Assembly: GCA_963796155.1 (NCBI GenBank)
Contig: CAWCKT010000012.1
Span: 150,552 to 214,551 of the forward strand
Length of the DNA: 64,000 nucleotides
Direction: 5' to 3'
DNA from: AP-15 sp963796155
GTDB taxonomy: Bacteria; Pseudomonadota; Alphaproteobacteria; ATCC43930; CGMCC-115725
In this document: positions 27,094 through 35,487 of the stretch, piece after piece
Layout of the letters: each line of letters begins with the position of its first letter
How positions within the stretch are numbered: the first letter of the stretch is position 1
Notes under the pieces: generated by a model
The model's database searches: none
Seen by the model: the letters and a program-made list of their open reading frames with translations, nothing else
Told to the model about the DNA's origin: nothing
Made by a program: the position numbers and the translations under genes

Positions 27094-28161
27094 ATGCCGA
27101 TTTCAGGGGAACTCATCGCCGGTGCCTTGGCCGGCCTCGCCTTTGTCGGGTGCAGTCTGGGAAGTGCCTCACCGGCCCCGGGGCAGGGTAGGCGGCGCGA
27201 GGTCGTGGTCAACGGCAAGCGAGTCAAGACCGTCGACATCCACGCCCATACCATCGTTCCCGAGGCGGCAGCGGTGATCGGCCACCCGCTGGAGGCGCCG
27301 GGTCTGTTGTGGAGCAACGTCTCCGACCGCATTCAGGAAATGGACGCCGAAGGGATCGACGTCGAGGCGCTCAGCATCAATCCCTTTTGGTATCGCGCCG
27401 AGCGCGACGCGGCGGCCGAGCTGATCAAGATCCAGAACGAAAAGCTGGCCGAGTTCTGCGCCGCGATGCCCGACCGGTTCGTGGCCTTTGCGACCGTGGC
27501 CCTGCAGCACCCGCAGCTCGCCGTCGAGCAGCTCGATCACGCGATCAAGAAACTCGGGCTGCGCGGGCTCTCGGTCGGCGGCAGCGTCGCCGGGCAGGAG
27601 CTGGCCGACCCGAAATTCCACCCGGTCTGGGCCAAGGCCGAAGAACTCGGCATCCTGATCTTCCTGCACCCCCTCGGCACCCGGGAGTTGGAGCCGAGTG
27701 GCCGGCTGAAGGGCAGCGGCCTCCTCACCAACACGATCGGCAACCCGCTCGAAACCACGATCGCGCTGTCGCACCTGATCTTCGAGGGGACGCTCGACCG
27801 CTTTCCGGGCTTGAAGATCTGTGCCGCGCATGGCGGCGGCTTTCTGCCGTCCTACGCCAACCGGTCGGATGCGGTGATCACGACCTTCCCCAACCGGGTC
27901 GGTCCGCTGCCCAAGAAAAAGCCGACCCAATACCTGAAGGACGGCCAGCTCTATTTCGACTCGATCATGTTCACCGGCGAGGCGATGCGGCACCTGATTG
28001 CCGAGAGCGGCGTCGGCCAGATCATGGTCGGCACCGACTACCCGTTCCCGTGGAACCGCGTGCCCGTCGACCACGTCCTCTCCATCCCCGGCCTTAGCGA
28101 TGACGACAAGATCGCGATCCTCGGCGGCACCGCCGCAAAGCTCCTCGGCATCGCGGCGTAA
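27094..28161 (+). CDS. Amidohydrolase of the ACMSD/amidohydrolase_2 family
   Basis: The 355-residue TIM-barrel hydrolase or decarboxylase has metal ligands in VDIHAH, IFLHP, CAAHGGG and GTDYPF. ACMSD-like enzymes decarboxylate or hydrolyse aromatic-derived acids. The first 35 residues are hydrophobic and precede VNGKRVKTVDIHAH; they might be an anchor or an over-long start, although GAGGAGG upstream of ATG 27094 supports it. It is divergent from yedK. Confidence 0.87.
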   Translation: MPISGELIAGALAGLAFVGCSLGSASPAPGQGRRREVVVNGKRVKTVDIHAHTIVPEAAAVIGHPLEAPGLLWSNVSDRIQEMDAEGIDVEALSINPFWYRAERDAAAELIKIQNEKLAEFCAAMPDRFVAFATVALQHPQLAVEQLDHAIKKLGLRGLSVGGSVAGQELADPKFHPVWAKAEELGILIFLHPLGTRELEPSGRLKGSGLLTNTIGNPLETTIALSHLIFEGTLDRFPGLKICAAHGGGFLPSYANRSDAVITTFPNRVGPLPKKKPTQYLKDGQLYFDSIMFTGEAMRHLIAESGVGQIMVGTDYPFPWNRVPVDHVLSIPGLSDDDKIAILGGTAAKLLGIAA

Positions 28162-28257
28162 GAGGGCGACCCGCGCATCTGTGGTTCCCGCGAAAGCGGC
28201 CCAGAGCTTGCCCCTGGCGTGAAAAGGGGGCAACCGCCGGGACCTCGCCGCTCCAGG

Positions 28258-28286
28258 TTCCCGCTTTCGCGACGCGAAAGCGGGAA
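28258..28286. repeat. Short palindromic repeat (13-bp arms)
   Basis: ttcccgctttcgc, a 3-base spacer, then its exact complement. A related half copy (ttcccgcgaaagcgg) lies at about 28183. Dispersed palindromes built on cccgctttcgcg occur between genes in many alphaproteobacteria. It sits downstream of the amidohydrolase gene and could fold in RNA. Confidence 0.75.
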
Positions 28287-28387
28287 TCCGGGCTTCGAGG
28301 GCGATATGTTGTCCTGGGCCACCTCTTCACGGGCGAGCCACCAAGACTATGCCGTAGCCTACAATCAGTAATTGCACTGCGAATCTC

Positions 28388-28454
28388 CGTTTGTGCAATT
28401 TAACGCGAATCAAAAAAAAAAAAAGAAATCGTTTGTGCAATCTAACGCAAATCA
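28388..28454. repeat. Two 25-bp direct repeats flanking an A-rich tract
   Basis: Copies at 28388-28412 and 28430-28454 start cgtttgtgcaat and end aatca, with two mismatches. They are separated by an uninterrupted A tract and gaaat. No gene overlaps them. They lie outside the IS91 element, on its transposase side. Confidence 0.75.
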
Positions 28455-29038
28455 GCAGCGAGGTTCATCTAATGGTTGTAAAAATCGGCCCGGCCGCGCG
28501 CACCCTGGGAACGAGCCTCCATTAACCGCCATCCATGCGTCCTCAGTCCAAGCGCGAGCCGTCGTCACTCGCAACTATGCAATGCGAATCAGGCGATTTT
28601 ATGGTCGCAATAATCGCAACATACCGAACGACCCGGCCGCTGCACAATCCAAGAATTTCGCACCGCGCGGAGTGGCCGCTTTCGGTTAGGGTTTCGGACG
28701 CCGGGCTGGCGTGAGCGGTCGACACGGAGTGAGGGGGCCGGCGTCCGAAAGTCTCCGAAGAACGAACCCGCGGGAAGCCGGTGAGCAGTTGGCCGTCTAT
28801 GGGGATTTGGCTCGGCAGCGGCGTTGCCGGGAGATGGTTTGCTTAAGATTGCTGAGAGCTGAAAGCCGCCGATGATTGCGAACTGGTGGCTGGCGTCGTA
28901 TTCGAGGGACTGATTGGGAAGTGGTCCGTGGTGCTCTGCCGGCGCTTGTCGACGCTGGGATGAAAGAGGTGCGGCGCCGGGAACGAGACGTTTCGGCGAA
29001 TGGATGGTGCCAGGGGACGGGAAGGAAGGTCATCGGAA
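28455..29038. other. Non-coding stretch beside the IS91-type transposase
   Basis: There is no convincing gene. It holds a 13-bp inverted repeat (28692-28704 and 28738-28750; tttcggacgccgg and its complement, 33-base spacer) that could mark the transposase-proximal end of the element. The remainder is GC-rich with only shadow frames. Confidence 0.5.
28692..28750. repeat. 13-bp perfect inverted repeat, possible IS91-type end structure
   Basis: Arms tttcggacgccgg (28692-28704) and ccggcgtccgaaa (28738-28750) are separated by 33 bases. IS91-family ends carry short hairpins (ori and ter), and this hairpin lies about 290 bases beyond the transposase stop. Assigning it as the element's end is inference. 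Confidence 0.5.
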
Positions 29039-30244
29039 TCAGGTCTGGATGCCAGCGCCGGAGGGCGGGCCGCGCGGTGCGGCGCCGCGGGCAAAGACCT
29101 CGACAATGATCATGCGGCCGCCGCAGCAAGGGCACGGCGGGCGATGATCGGTCGTGGCGTCCCGATCGGCGGTGTCGTGCACTGCCGGCGGATCAACCTC
29201 TGCCATTGGAGCAGCCATCAACTGCCTGGCGCGCGCGATGTTGGCCTTGCAGCCGGCGCTCGCCAGTAGCCCGTAGTGGCGGATGCGATGAAACCCCTTT
29301 GGTAGAACGTGCAGCAGGAAACGCCTGATGAACTCGTCGGCGCTGAGCGTCATGGTGCAATACCGCGCCTGCCGGTTGCGGCGGTAGTCCTTGTAGCGGA
29401 AGGTCACGCCGCGTTCGTCGAGAGAAACGAGACGACTGTTTGCGATGGCGACACGGTGAGTGTAGCGGGCGAGATAGGCGAGCACCGCCTCCGGCCCGGC
29501 GAAGGGCGGCTTGGTGTAGACGAACCATTTCTTCCGCTTGAGCGGTGCGAGACGTGCGGCGAAGGCCTCGCGGCGATGCAAGCCCTGGATCTTGCCAAAG
29601 AACGCGAGTCGTCCTGCCGCGTGGGCGTCGGCGAGCGCCGCCAGGAACAGCCGCCGGAACAGGCGGGACAGCACCAGCACCGGTAGGAGAAAGCCGGGCT
29701 TGCAGCGCACCCAGCGCGTCCCGTCGAGCGATATCCCACCGCCCGGCACAATCATATGGATGTGCGGATGGTGGGTCATCGTCGAGCCCCAGCTGTGGAG
29801 CACAGCGGTGGCGCCGATGCGCGCGCCGAGGTGCTTGGGATCGGCGGCGATCGTGAGCAGCGTTTCCGCCGCCGTGCGGAACAGCAGGTCGTAGACGACA
29901 GCCTTGTTCTGATAGGCGATCGGAGAGATCTCGGCGGGCAGTGTGAAGACCACGTGGAAATAGCCGACCGGCAGCAGATCGGCCTCGCGGGCCGCAAGCC
30001 AATCCGTCGCCGCCGCACCCTGACACTTTGGGCAATGGCGGTTGCGACACGAGTTGTAGGCGATGCGGCTGTGGCCGCAATCCTCGCAGCGCTCGACATG
30101 CCCGCCGAGCGCGGCCGAGCGGCACTGCTCGATCGCCGACATGACCTGGCGCTGAGCCAGGCTCACATGCCCGGCATTGGCCCGGCGCCAGGCGGCTCCA
30201 TGGCGATGAAAGACGTCTGCGACCTCCAGCCTCGGGCGGCGCAC
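29039..30244 (-). CDS. IS91-family HUH (Y-type) transposase
   Basis: The 401-residue product has an N-terminal zinc-binding segment CEDCGHSRIAYNSCRNRHCPKC, the HUH motif in THHPHIHMIV, and the catalytic Tyr region YLARYTHRVAI. A C-terminal CPCCGG pair follows. It nicks single-stranded DNA for rolling-circle transposition. The gene appears intact. A 10-base gap separates it from the upstream integrase. Confidence 0.92.
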   Translation of the reverse strand: MRRPRLEVADVFHRHGAAWRRANAGHVSLAQRQVMSAIEQCRSAALGGHVERCEDCGHSRIAYNSCRNRHCPKCQGAAATDWLAAREADLLPVGYFHVVFTLPAEISPIAYQNKAVVYDLLFRTAAETLLTIAADPKHLGARIGATAVLHSWGSTMTHHPHIHMIVPGGGISLDGTRWVRCKPGFLLPVLVLSRLFRRLFLAALADAHAAGRLAFFGKIQGLHRREAFAARLAPLKRKKWFVYTKPPFAGPEAVLAYLARYTHRVAIANSRLVSLDERGVTFRYKDYRRNRQARYCTMTLSADEFIRRFLLHVLPKGFHRIRHYGLLASAGCKANIARARQLMAAPMAEVDPPAVHDTADRDATTDHRPPCPCCGGRMIIVEVFARGAAPRGPPSGAGIQT

Positions 30245-30254
30245 GGCCGCCCGG

Positions 30255-31163
30255 CTACGTGCCGGGTCGCGGTCTCCCGTCGATCAATGGTGCCAGCCGG
30301 TCGAGGGGGCTGGTTACGGCCCGGATCGTGGTATTGGCGACGCGGGTGTAAAGCGCCGTGGTGTCGAGCTTGGCATGGCCCAGAAGTGTCTGAATCACGC
30401 GAATATCGACATGTTGCTCGAGGAGATGCGTGGCGAAACTGTGCCGCAGTGTGTGTGGCGAGACGTGCTTCTTGATCCCCGCGGCTTGGGCGGCGGCGTG
30501 GACGGCACGACAGAACTGACGGGCCGACAGCGGTTCGACCGGGTTGCGGCCGGGAAACAGCCAGCCTCCCGGCAGCAGCAGGCTGCGCCGGCGCCCCTCG
30601 CGCCACCAGACCCGCAGCAGTTCGAGGAGCTGTGGCGACAGCATGGCGTGGCGGTCCTTGCCGCCCTTGCCGCGCTCGACGCGCAGCAGCATGCGCTCGG
30701 AATCGATATCGCCGACTTTGAGCGCGACCACTTCCGAGACGCGCAGCCCGGCGCCATAGGCCGTGGCAAACGCCGCCTTGTACTTTGGCGCTGTTGTCGC
30801 GCGCAGCAGCAGTGTCACCTCCTCGACGCTGAGCACTGCCGGTATCCGCCGCGGATATGGCACGACGGTGAGCCGGCGCGCCAGGTCCGGCCGGTCGAGC
30901 GTCACTGTGAAAAAGAAGCGCAGGGCCGAGACCGCGCTGTTGATGCTCGGCGGCTGCATGCCGATCCGCGTCTGGTGCAGTTGGAAGAGACGCAGGTCTT
31001 CCGCTGTCGCCGTGTCGGGCGAGCGGCCGATGAAGGCCGCGAATGCTCGGACGTGTCGCACATAGTCGCGGCGCGTATCCTCCTTGCAGCCGCGCACGGT
31101 CATGTCTTCGATCATCCGCGCCCGCAGTGGGCTGATGAGCCGAGGTGAAGTATCAGAGGTCAT
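30255..31163 (-). CDS. Tyrosine recombinase (IS91-associated integrase)
   Basis: The 302-residue product has an N-terminal SAM-like core-binding domain (DYVRHVRAFAAFIG) and a catalytic domain with the Arg in GLRVSEV, HTLRHSFATH, LLGHAKLDTT and nucleophile Tyr in ALYTRV. The start at 31163 (MTSDTSPRL) follows GAGGAGC; the frame is open 23 codons further. Its partner is the transposase directly downstream. Confidence 0.9.
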   Translation of the reverse strand: MTSDTSPRLISPLRARMIEDMTVRGCKEDTRRDYVRHVRAFAAFIGRSPDTATAEDLRLFQLHQTRIGMQPPSINSAVSALRFFFTVTLDRPDLARRLTVVPYPRRIPAVLSVEEVTLLLRATTAPKYKAAFATAYGAGLRVSEVVALKVGDIDSERMLLRVERGKGGKDRHAMLSPQLLELLRVWWREGRRRSLLLPGGWLFPGRNPVEPLSARQFCRAVHAAAQAAGIKKHVSPHTLRHSFATHLLEQHVDIRVIQTLLGHAKLDTTALYTRVANTTIRAVTSPLDRLAPLIDGRPRPGT

Positions 31164-31383
31164 CGGGGCTCCTCTCCTGAGCTGAAGGTTGTTGGACCTT
31201 CGATGCTCGGGATCGGATGCCCCGACCGTCACGCGCTACCGCGCATCACCCCGATAAAAATGTGCCGACCATGAGCTGCGCTCCCCTCCCGCGCGATATC
31301 GATTATTTCACACCCCGCCATCAGCAGCGAATCTGCAGCAAAACTCTCCTATGGATTGTAGTATTGGCCCGGCCCGGCGCCGT

Positions 31384-31596
31384 TCATTCCGGTTGCGGCG
31401 CCCACAGGTCGCCGACGAGCGCCAGCTCGACGGCCCTGCGGGTCAAGGCCTCGGCCTCGCCCGTGAGCAACGCCGCGGCGGCGATCGTCGTCTTGTTGCG
31501 GCAGCCGGTCCGGCGGCCGGCGGGATTGCCCGACTGGCCCTTTTCCGGGCGCCCGCGCACCCGCCCCGGCCGTCTCGGTGTAAACCCATCAGTCAT
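31384..31596 (-). CDS. DUF5681-domain protein, C-terminally truncated
   Basis: The 70-residue product has the signature KGQSGNPAGRRTGCRNKTT and GEAEALTRRAVELAL-x-GD, seen in DUF5681 proteins near phage terminase or plasmid genes. Family members continue well beyond this point; here the frame ends after WAPQPE. AGGAG lies 6 bases before ATG 31596 (a second ATG two codons earlier is less well placed). It is probably the remnant of a phage-like gene cut by the IS91 insertion or an earlier event. Confidence 0.65.
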   Translation of the reverse strand: MTDGFTPRRPGRVRGRPEKGQSGNPAGRRTGCRNKTTIAAAALLTGEAEALTRRAVELALVGDLWAPQPE

Positions 31597-32045
31597 CGGC
31601 ATCTCCTTGGTTTCAACCCGGCGCTCCCGGTGGGCGTCGCGATCGATCGGAGATGCTATTTAAGCCATTTTCTATTTGTTGCAATAGCAACATCCCGGAT
31701 ATTTGTCGAAACCCCGGGTGAGACCCACCGTATGGTGGCCGAGTTGGAATCCGCCCGCCACTAACACCCCTGTTCTGCAACTCCTCTTTGCTGAAGGCTT
31801 CCGATTAGACAGGATTTTACAAGCCAGTGTCCCCGGCTGGGATGTCTACACCTGGGTGCGCCGCCCCCACCTGTGAGTTTCCAGTCATTGCAAATAGCGA
31901 GAAATCCCAATGCGTTCAACGCCTCCGCTTCCGGCGTGGGGCGATCGCGGATTTGGCGCTTGAAAGTCTTTCAGGCGGTGAACGGCCAAAGAGAGCAGGA
32001 TATAATTTCGGACGGCACTCTGGTAACGCAACGGCGGAGAGCAGC
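31597..32045. other. Intergenic stretch upstream of rph
   Basis: About 450 bases with no gene I can support; it is more AT-rich near 31660-31700 than its surroundings. It should hold the rph promoter, but no convincing -35/-10 pair, CIRCE element or riboswitch is visible. The hrcA-grpE genes often found here in alphaproteobacteria are absent. Confidence 0.5.
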
Positions 32046-32765
32046 ATGCGGGCTTCAGGGCGCGCCCCCGATGTGATGCGGCCGGTCACGCTCGATCCGG
32101 GTGTGGCGAAGTATGCCGAAGGCTCGTGCCTCGCGAAGTTCGGCGACACCCATGTGCTGTGTACCGCGTCGGTCGAGGAGCGCGTGCCGCCGTTTCTGCG
32201 CAACACCGGCAAGGGCTGGGTGACGGCGGAGTACGGCATGCTGCCGCGCTCGACCGCGACCCGCACCGACCGCGAGGCGACCCGCGGCCGGCAGAGCGGC
32301 CGCACGCAGGAGATCCAGCGGCTGATCGGGCGCAGCCTGCGCGCCGTGACCGATCTCGCCCGGCTCGGCGAACGCCAGATCCGCATCGATTGCGACGTGC
32401 TGCAGGCCGATGGCGGCACCCGCACCGCTGCGGTTACCGGCAGCTATGTGGCGCTCCATCAGGCCTGCCAGCGTTTGGTTTCCGGTGGTCTGCTGCCGGG
32501 GCTGCCGCTGCACGACAGCGTCGCCGCGATCTCCTGCGGCGTCATCGCGGGATCGGCGGTGCTCGATCTCGACTATGCCGAGGACTCGCAGGCCGAGACC
32601 GATGCGAATTTCGTGCTGACCGGGATGGGCGGGATCGTCGAGATCCAGGCGACCGCCGAGGGTGCTCCGTTCGATGAGACGCTCTTCGCCGAGATGCTGC
32701 GGCTCGCGCGGGCGGGCATCGCCGGCCTCACCAGCCACCAGCGCGCAACCCTCGGCCTCGGCTGA
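32046..32765 (+). CDS. rph: Ribonuclease PH
   Basis: The 239-residue product, of standard length, begins MRASGRAPDVMRPV. It carries EGSCLAKFGDTHVLCTASVE, the GWVTAEYGMLPRSTATR phosphate/tRNA-binding segment and DCDVLQADGGTRTAAVTG. It trims tRNA 3' ends phosphorolytically. ATG 32046 matches the family start; the frame extends upstream to 31827 without conservation. It is followed 3 bases later by rdgB. Confidence 0.95.
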   Translation: MRASGRAPDVMRPVTLDPGVAKYAEGSCLAKFGDTHVLCTASVEERVPPFLRNTGKGWVTAEYGMLPRSTATRTDREATRGRQSGRTQEIQRLIGRSLRAVTDLARLGERQIRIDCDVLQADGGTRTAAVTGSYVALHQACQRLVSGGLLPGLPLHDSVAAISCGVIAGSAVLDLDYAEDSQAETDANFVLTGMGGIVEIQATAEGAPFDETLFAEMLRLARAGIAGLTSHQRATLGLG

Positions 32766-32768
32766 CCG

Positions 32769-33374
32769 ATGGCTCGCCCGTTCACCGGCGACCGGCTGGT
32801 CATCGCCAGCCACAATGAGGGCAAGGTCGCGGAGATCTCGGCGCTGCTGGCGCCCTTCTCCGTCGGCGCCGTCGCCGCGGCCGCGCTCGGCATCCCGGAG
32901 CCGGAGGAAACCGGCGACAGCTTCGAGGCCAATGCGGCGCTCAAGGCAAGGGCGGCGGCAGAGGCGAGCAGGCTGCCGGCGCTCGCCGACGATTCCGGGC
33001 TCGTCGTCGCGGCACTCGGCGGCGCGCCCGGGATCTATTCCTCGCGCTGGGCGGGCCCCGCCAAGGATTTTCAGAGCGCAATGGCACGCGTGCATCGCGA
33101 GCTCGGCGAACAGGATAGGAGCGCCCGGTTCGTCGCGGTCCTTGCTCTCACTTGGCCCGATGGCGATCTCGAGCTCTTTCGCGGCGAGGTCGCCGGGACG
33201 CTCGCTTGGCCGCCGCGCGGCGAGCGCGGTTTCGGCTACGACCCGATGTTCGTGCCCAAAGGCGGCATCGAGACATTCGGCGAAATGGACCCTGTGGAGA
33301 AGCACAAGATCAGCCACCGCGCCTGCGCCTTCGCCAAACTCGTCGAAGGCTGCCTCCGGGGACGGGTGAGATGA
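32769..33374 (+). CDS. rdgB: XTP/dITP diphosphatase (RdgB/HAM1)
   Basis: The 201-residue product has the signatures IASHNEGKVAEI, ETGDSFEANAALKA, ADDSGLVV, SSRWAG, GFGYDPMF and KHKISHRACAF. It hydrolyses XTP, ITP and dITP to clean the nucleotide pool. Its TGA stop overlaps an ATG (ATGA at 33371-33374) that should start hemW. Confidence 0.95.
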   Translation: MARPFTGDRLVIASHNEGKVAEISALLAPFSVGAVAAAALGIPEPEETGDSFEANAALKARAAAEASRLPALADDSGLVVAALGGAPGIYSSRWAGPAKDFQSAMARVHRELGEQDRSARFVAVLALTWPDGDLELFRGEVAGTLAWPPRGERGFGYDPMFVPKGGIETFGEMDPVEKHKISHRACAFAKLVEGCLRGRVR

Positions 33375-34569
33375 ACCGTACCACAAATCTCTCCCTCTCC
33401 CCCCTGGGGGCGGAGAGGGCAAAGGTGAGCCGCTGGCGGTCTATATCCACTGGCCGTTCTGCCGGTCGAAATGCCCGTATTGCGACTTCAACAGCCATGT
33501 CCGCGATAGCGTCGACGGGGCGCGGTGGGCGCGGGCATTGCTCGCCGATCTCGACCATCACGCCGCTCTCGTGCCGGGGCGGGAGGTCAGCTCGGTCTTC
33601 TTTGGCGGCGGCACGCCCTCTTTGATGCCGCCCGAGATGGTGGCGACGCTGCTCGACGGGGTACGGGCGCACTGGTCGGTAACCCCCGATCTCGAAGTCA
33701 CCCTCGAGGCCAACCCGAATTCCGCCGAAGCCGCGCGTTTCCGGGCGCTTGCCGCGGCCGGGGTCAACCGGCTGTCGCTCGGCGTCCAGGCGCTCGACCC
33801 GGCGGCATTGCGCATGCTGGGCCGGCTCCACGACCGCGCCGAGGCGATCGCGGCGATCGAGCATGCCCGCGACAGCTTCGCCCGGTTCTCGTTCGATCTG
33901 ATCTATGCCCGCCCCGGCCAGAGCCTCGCGGCCTGGCGGCGCGAGCTCGACGAGGCGCTGGCGCTCGCCGGCGAGCACCTCTCGCTCTATCAGCTGACGA
34001 TCGAGGCCGGCACGGCCTTTGCCACTTTGGCAAGGCGCGGCGAACTCCTGCTGCCCGAGGAGGAGATTGCGGCTGCGTTGTTCGAGACGACGCAGGATCG
34101 GCTCGGCGCGCACGGTCTCCCGGCCTACGAGATCTCCAACCACGCCCGGCCCGGCGCCGAATGCCGGCACAACCTCGCCTATTGGCGCTACCAGGATTAT
34201 GTCGGGATCGGGCCCGGGGCGCACGGGCGGCTCACATTAGGCGAGGTGAAATACGCGACGAGACAGGCGCGCCTCCCCGAGCGTTGGCTCGCCGCGGCCG
34301 AGCGAGCCGGGACCGGGATCGAAGAGATGGCGGCGATCGACCGCGACAGCGCGGTCGAGGAGATGCTGATGATGGGGCTGCGCCTGACTGAGGGTGTGGA
34401 CCGGGCGCGGCTCGAACGCGCCGCCGGCGGGGACGCCGAGGCGCTGCTCGGGGCCAACCTCGCGCCGCTGGTCGACGGCGGCTTTTTGACCCTCGATCGG
34501 GAGCGCCTCGCGGCGACCGCCGCGGGCCGCCAGCGCCTCAACGCGGTGCTGGCCGCCCTGCTTGCGTAA
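33371..34569 (+). CDS. hemW: HemW heme chaperone/radical SAM protein with disrupted 5' end
   Basis: The body is clear: AVYIHWPFCRSKCPYCDF with the radical SAM CxxxCxxC cluster site, FFGGGTPSLM, NPNS, GVNRLSLGVQ, FDLIYARPGQ and YEISNHARPG. The expected start, ATG 33371 overlapping the rdgB stop, lies in a different frame from the body. Between 33370 (just after an in-frame TGA) and the cluster motif, the body frame has no ATG, GTG or TTG, only a CTG at 33433. A palindromic ctctccctc...gagagggc element (about 33388-33424) sits in the gap. Either the repeat insertion broke the start, an unusual CTG start is used, or a base is miscalled. Confidence 0.8.
33388..33424. repeat. Dispersed palindromic element at the rdgB-hemW junction
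   Basis: The arms ccctctccccc and gggggcggagaggg form an imperfect hairpin. Elements of the form ctctccctctcccc..gggg..gagaggg are scattered between genes in many alphaproteobacteria. Here it lies inside what should be the first codons of hemW. Confidence 0.65.
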
Positions 34570-34573
34570 ACCC

Positions 34574-35434
34574 ATGCGTATTCGCTGCCTCGGTCTTATT
34601 TCCTTTGTGTTGGCGACGCTCGCGAGTGCCGCTGCGGCGCTCGCCGAGCAGCAGTGGTTGACCCTGCCACCGACCCCGTCTTTGCCCGAAGCCGAGCAGA
34701 GCGGCTACGCGCCGATCAACGGCATCAAGATTTGGTACGCCGCGTTTGGCAAGGGCGAGCCGGTGTTGCTGCTGCATGGCGGGCTCGCCAATGCGAATTA
34801 CTGGGGCAATCAAGTTCCGGCGTTGGCCAGGAGTTATCGGGTCGTCGTCATGGACAGCCGTGGCCACGGGCGCAGCACCCACGACGACCGGCCCTACGGC
34901 TACGATCTGATGGCGTCGGACGTCGTCGGGTTGATGGACTTCTTGAAGCTGCCCAAGGCTGCGGTCGTCGGCTGGAGCGACGGGGCGATAATCGGTCTCG
35001 ACATCGCGATGCATCATCCCGAGCGGCTGACCAAGGTCTTTGCCTTCGCCGCCAACTCCGACCCGAGCGGTGTCGCCGACATCGCCCAAAGCCCGGTGTT
35101 CAATGCCTATATCGCGCGCGCCGAAAAGGAATACGCAGCGTTGTCACCGACGCCGGACCAGTACAAAGCCTTCCTCGAGCAGATCAGCAAAATGTGGGAA
35201 ACCCAGCCCAATTTCACCGCGGAACAGCTGCGCGCCATCACCGTGCCGACCTGGATCGTCGACGCCGACCACGACGAGGCGATCAATCGCGAGAACACCG
35301 AGTTCATGGCGAACCAGATCCCCAATGCGGGATTGTTGTTGCAGCCGCAGGTCAGCCATTTCTCGTTTCTGCAGGACCCCGGGCAATTTACCAGCGACGT
35401 GCTGCACTTCCTGCAGCACGTCGACGGGCAGTGA
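34574..35434 (+). CDS. Exported alpha/beta hydrolase
   Basis: The 286-residue product has a signal peptide (MRIRCLGLISFVLATLASAAAALA) and an alpha/beta hydrolase domain. Motifs are the oxyanion HGG in LLLHGGLANANYW, MDSRGHGRS, the nucleophile elbow GWSDGA, the acid in VDADHDEAI and His in QVSHFSFLQ. It probably acts in the periplasm; the substrate is unknown. ATG 34574 lies 4 bases after the hemW stop. Confidence 0.82.
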   Translation: MRIRCLGLISFVLATLASAAAALAEQQWLTLPPTPSLPEAEQSGYAPINGIKIWYAAFGKGEPVLLLHGGLANANYWGNQVPALARSYRVVVMDSRGHGRSTHDDRPYGYDLMASDVVGLMDFLKLPKAAVVGWSDGAIIGLDIAMHHPERLTKVFAFAANSDPSGVADIAQSPVFNAYIARAEKEYAALSPTPDQYKAFLEQISKMWETQPNFTAEQLRAITVPTWIVDADHDEAINRENTEFMANQIPNAGLLLQPQVSHFSFLQDPGQFTSDVLHFLQHVDGQ

Positions 35435-35487
35435 CTCTGAGAGGATGTCGGTCGAATAACCGCCTCGAGATCAGCGGTTGCTGCCTG

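Larger units (their letters stand above)
29039..31163 (-). mobile_element. IS91-group element: integrase plus HUH transposase
   Basis: Two adjacent minus-strand genes, a tyrosine recombinase followed after 10 bases by an IS91-type transposase, form the known integrase-transposase subgroup of IS91. Such elements have no terminal inverted repeats and move by rolling-circle transfer, so the true ends cannot be fixed here; only the coding core is given. It sits upstream of rph, next to a truncated DUF5681 gene. Confidence 0.8.

Noticed and set aside
31960..32045. Possible CIRCE element upstream of rph
   Set aside because: Only a weak half-site (ggcactc) is present; the inverted second half is missing and hrcA is not adjacent.
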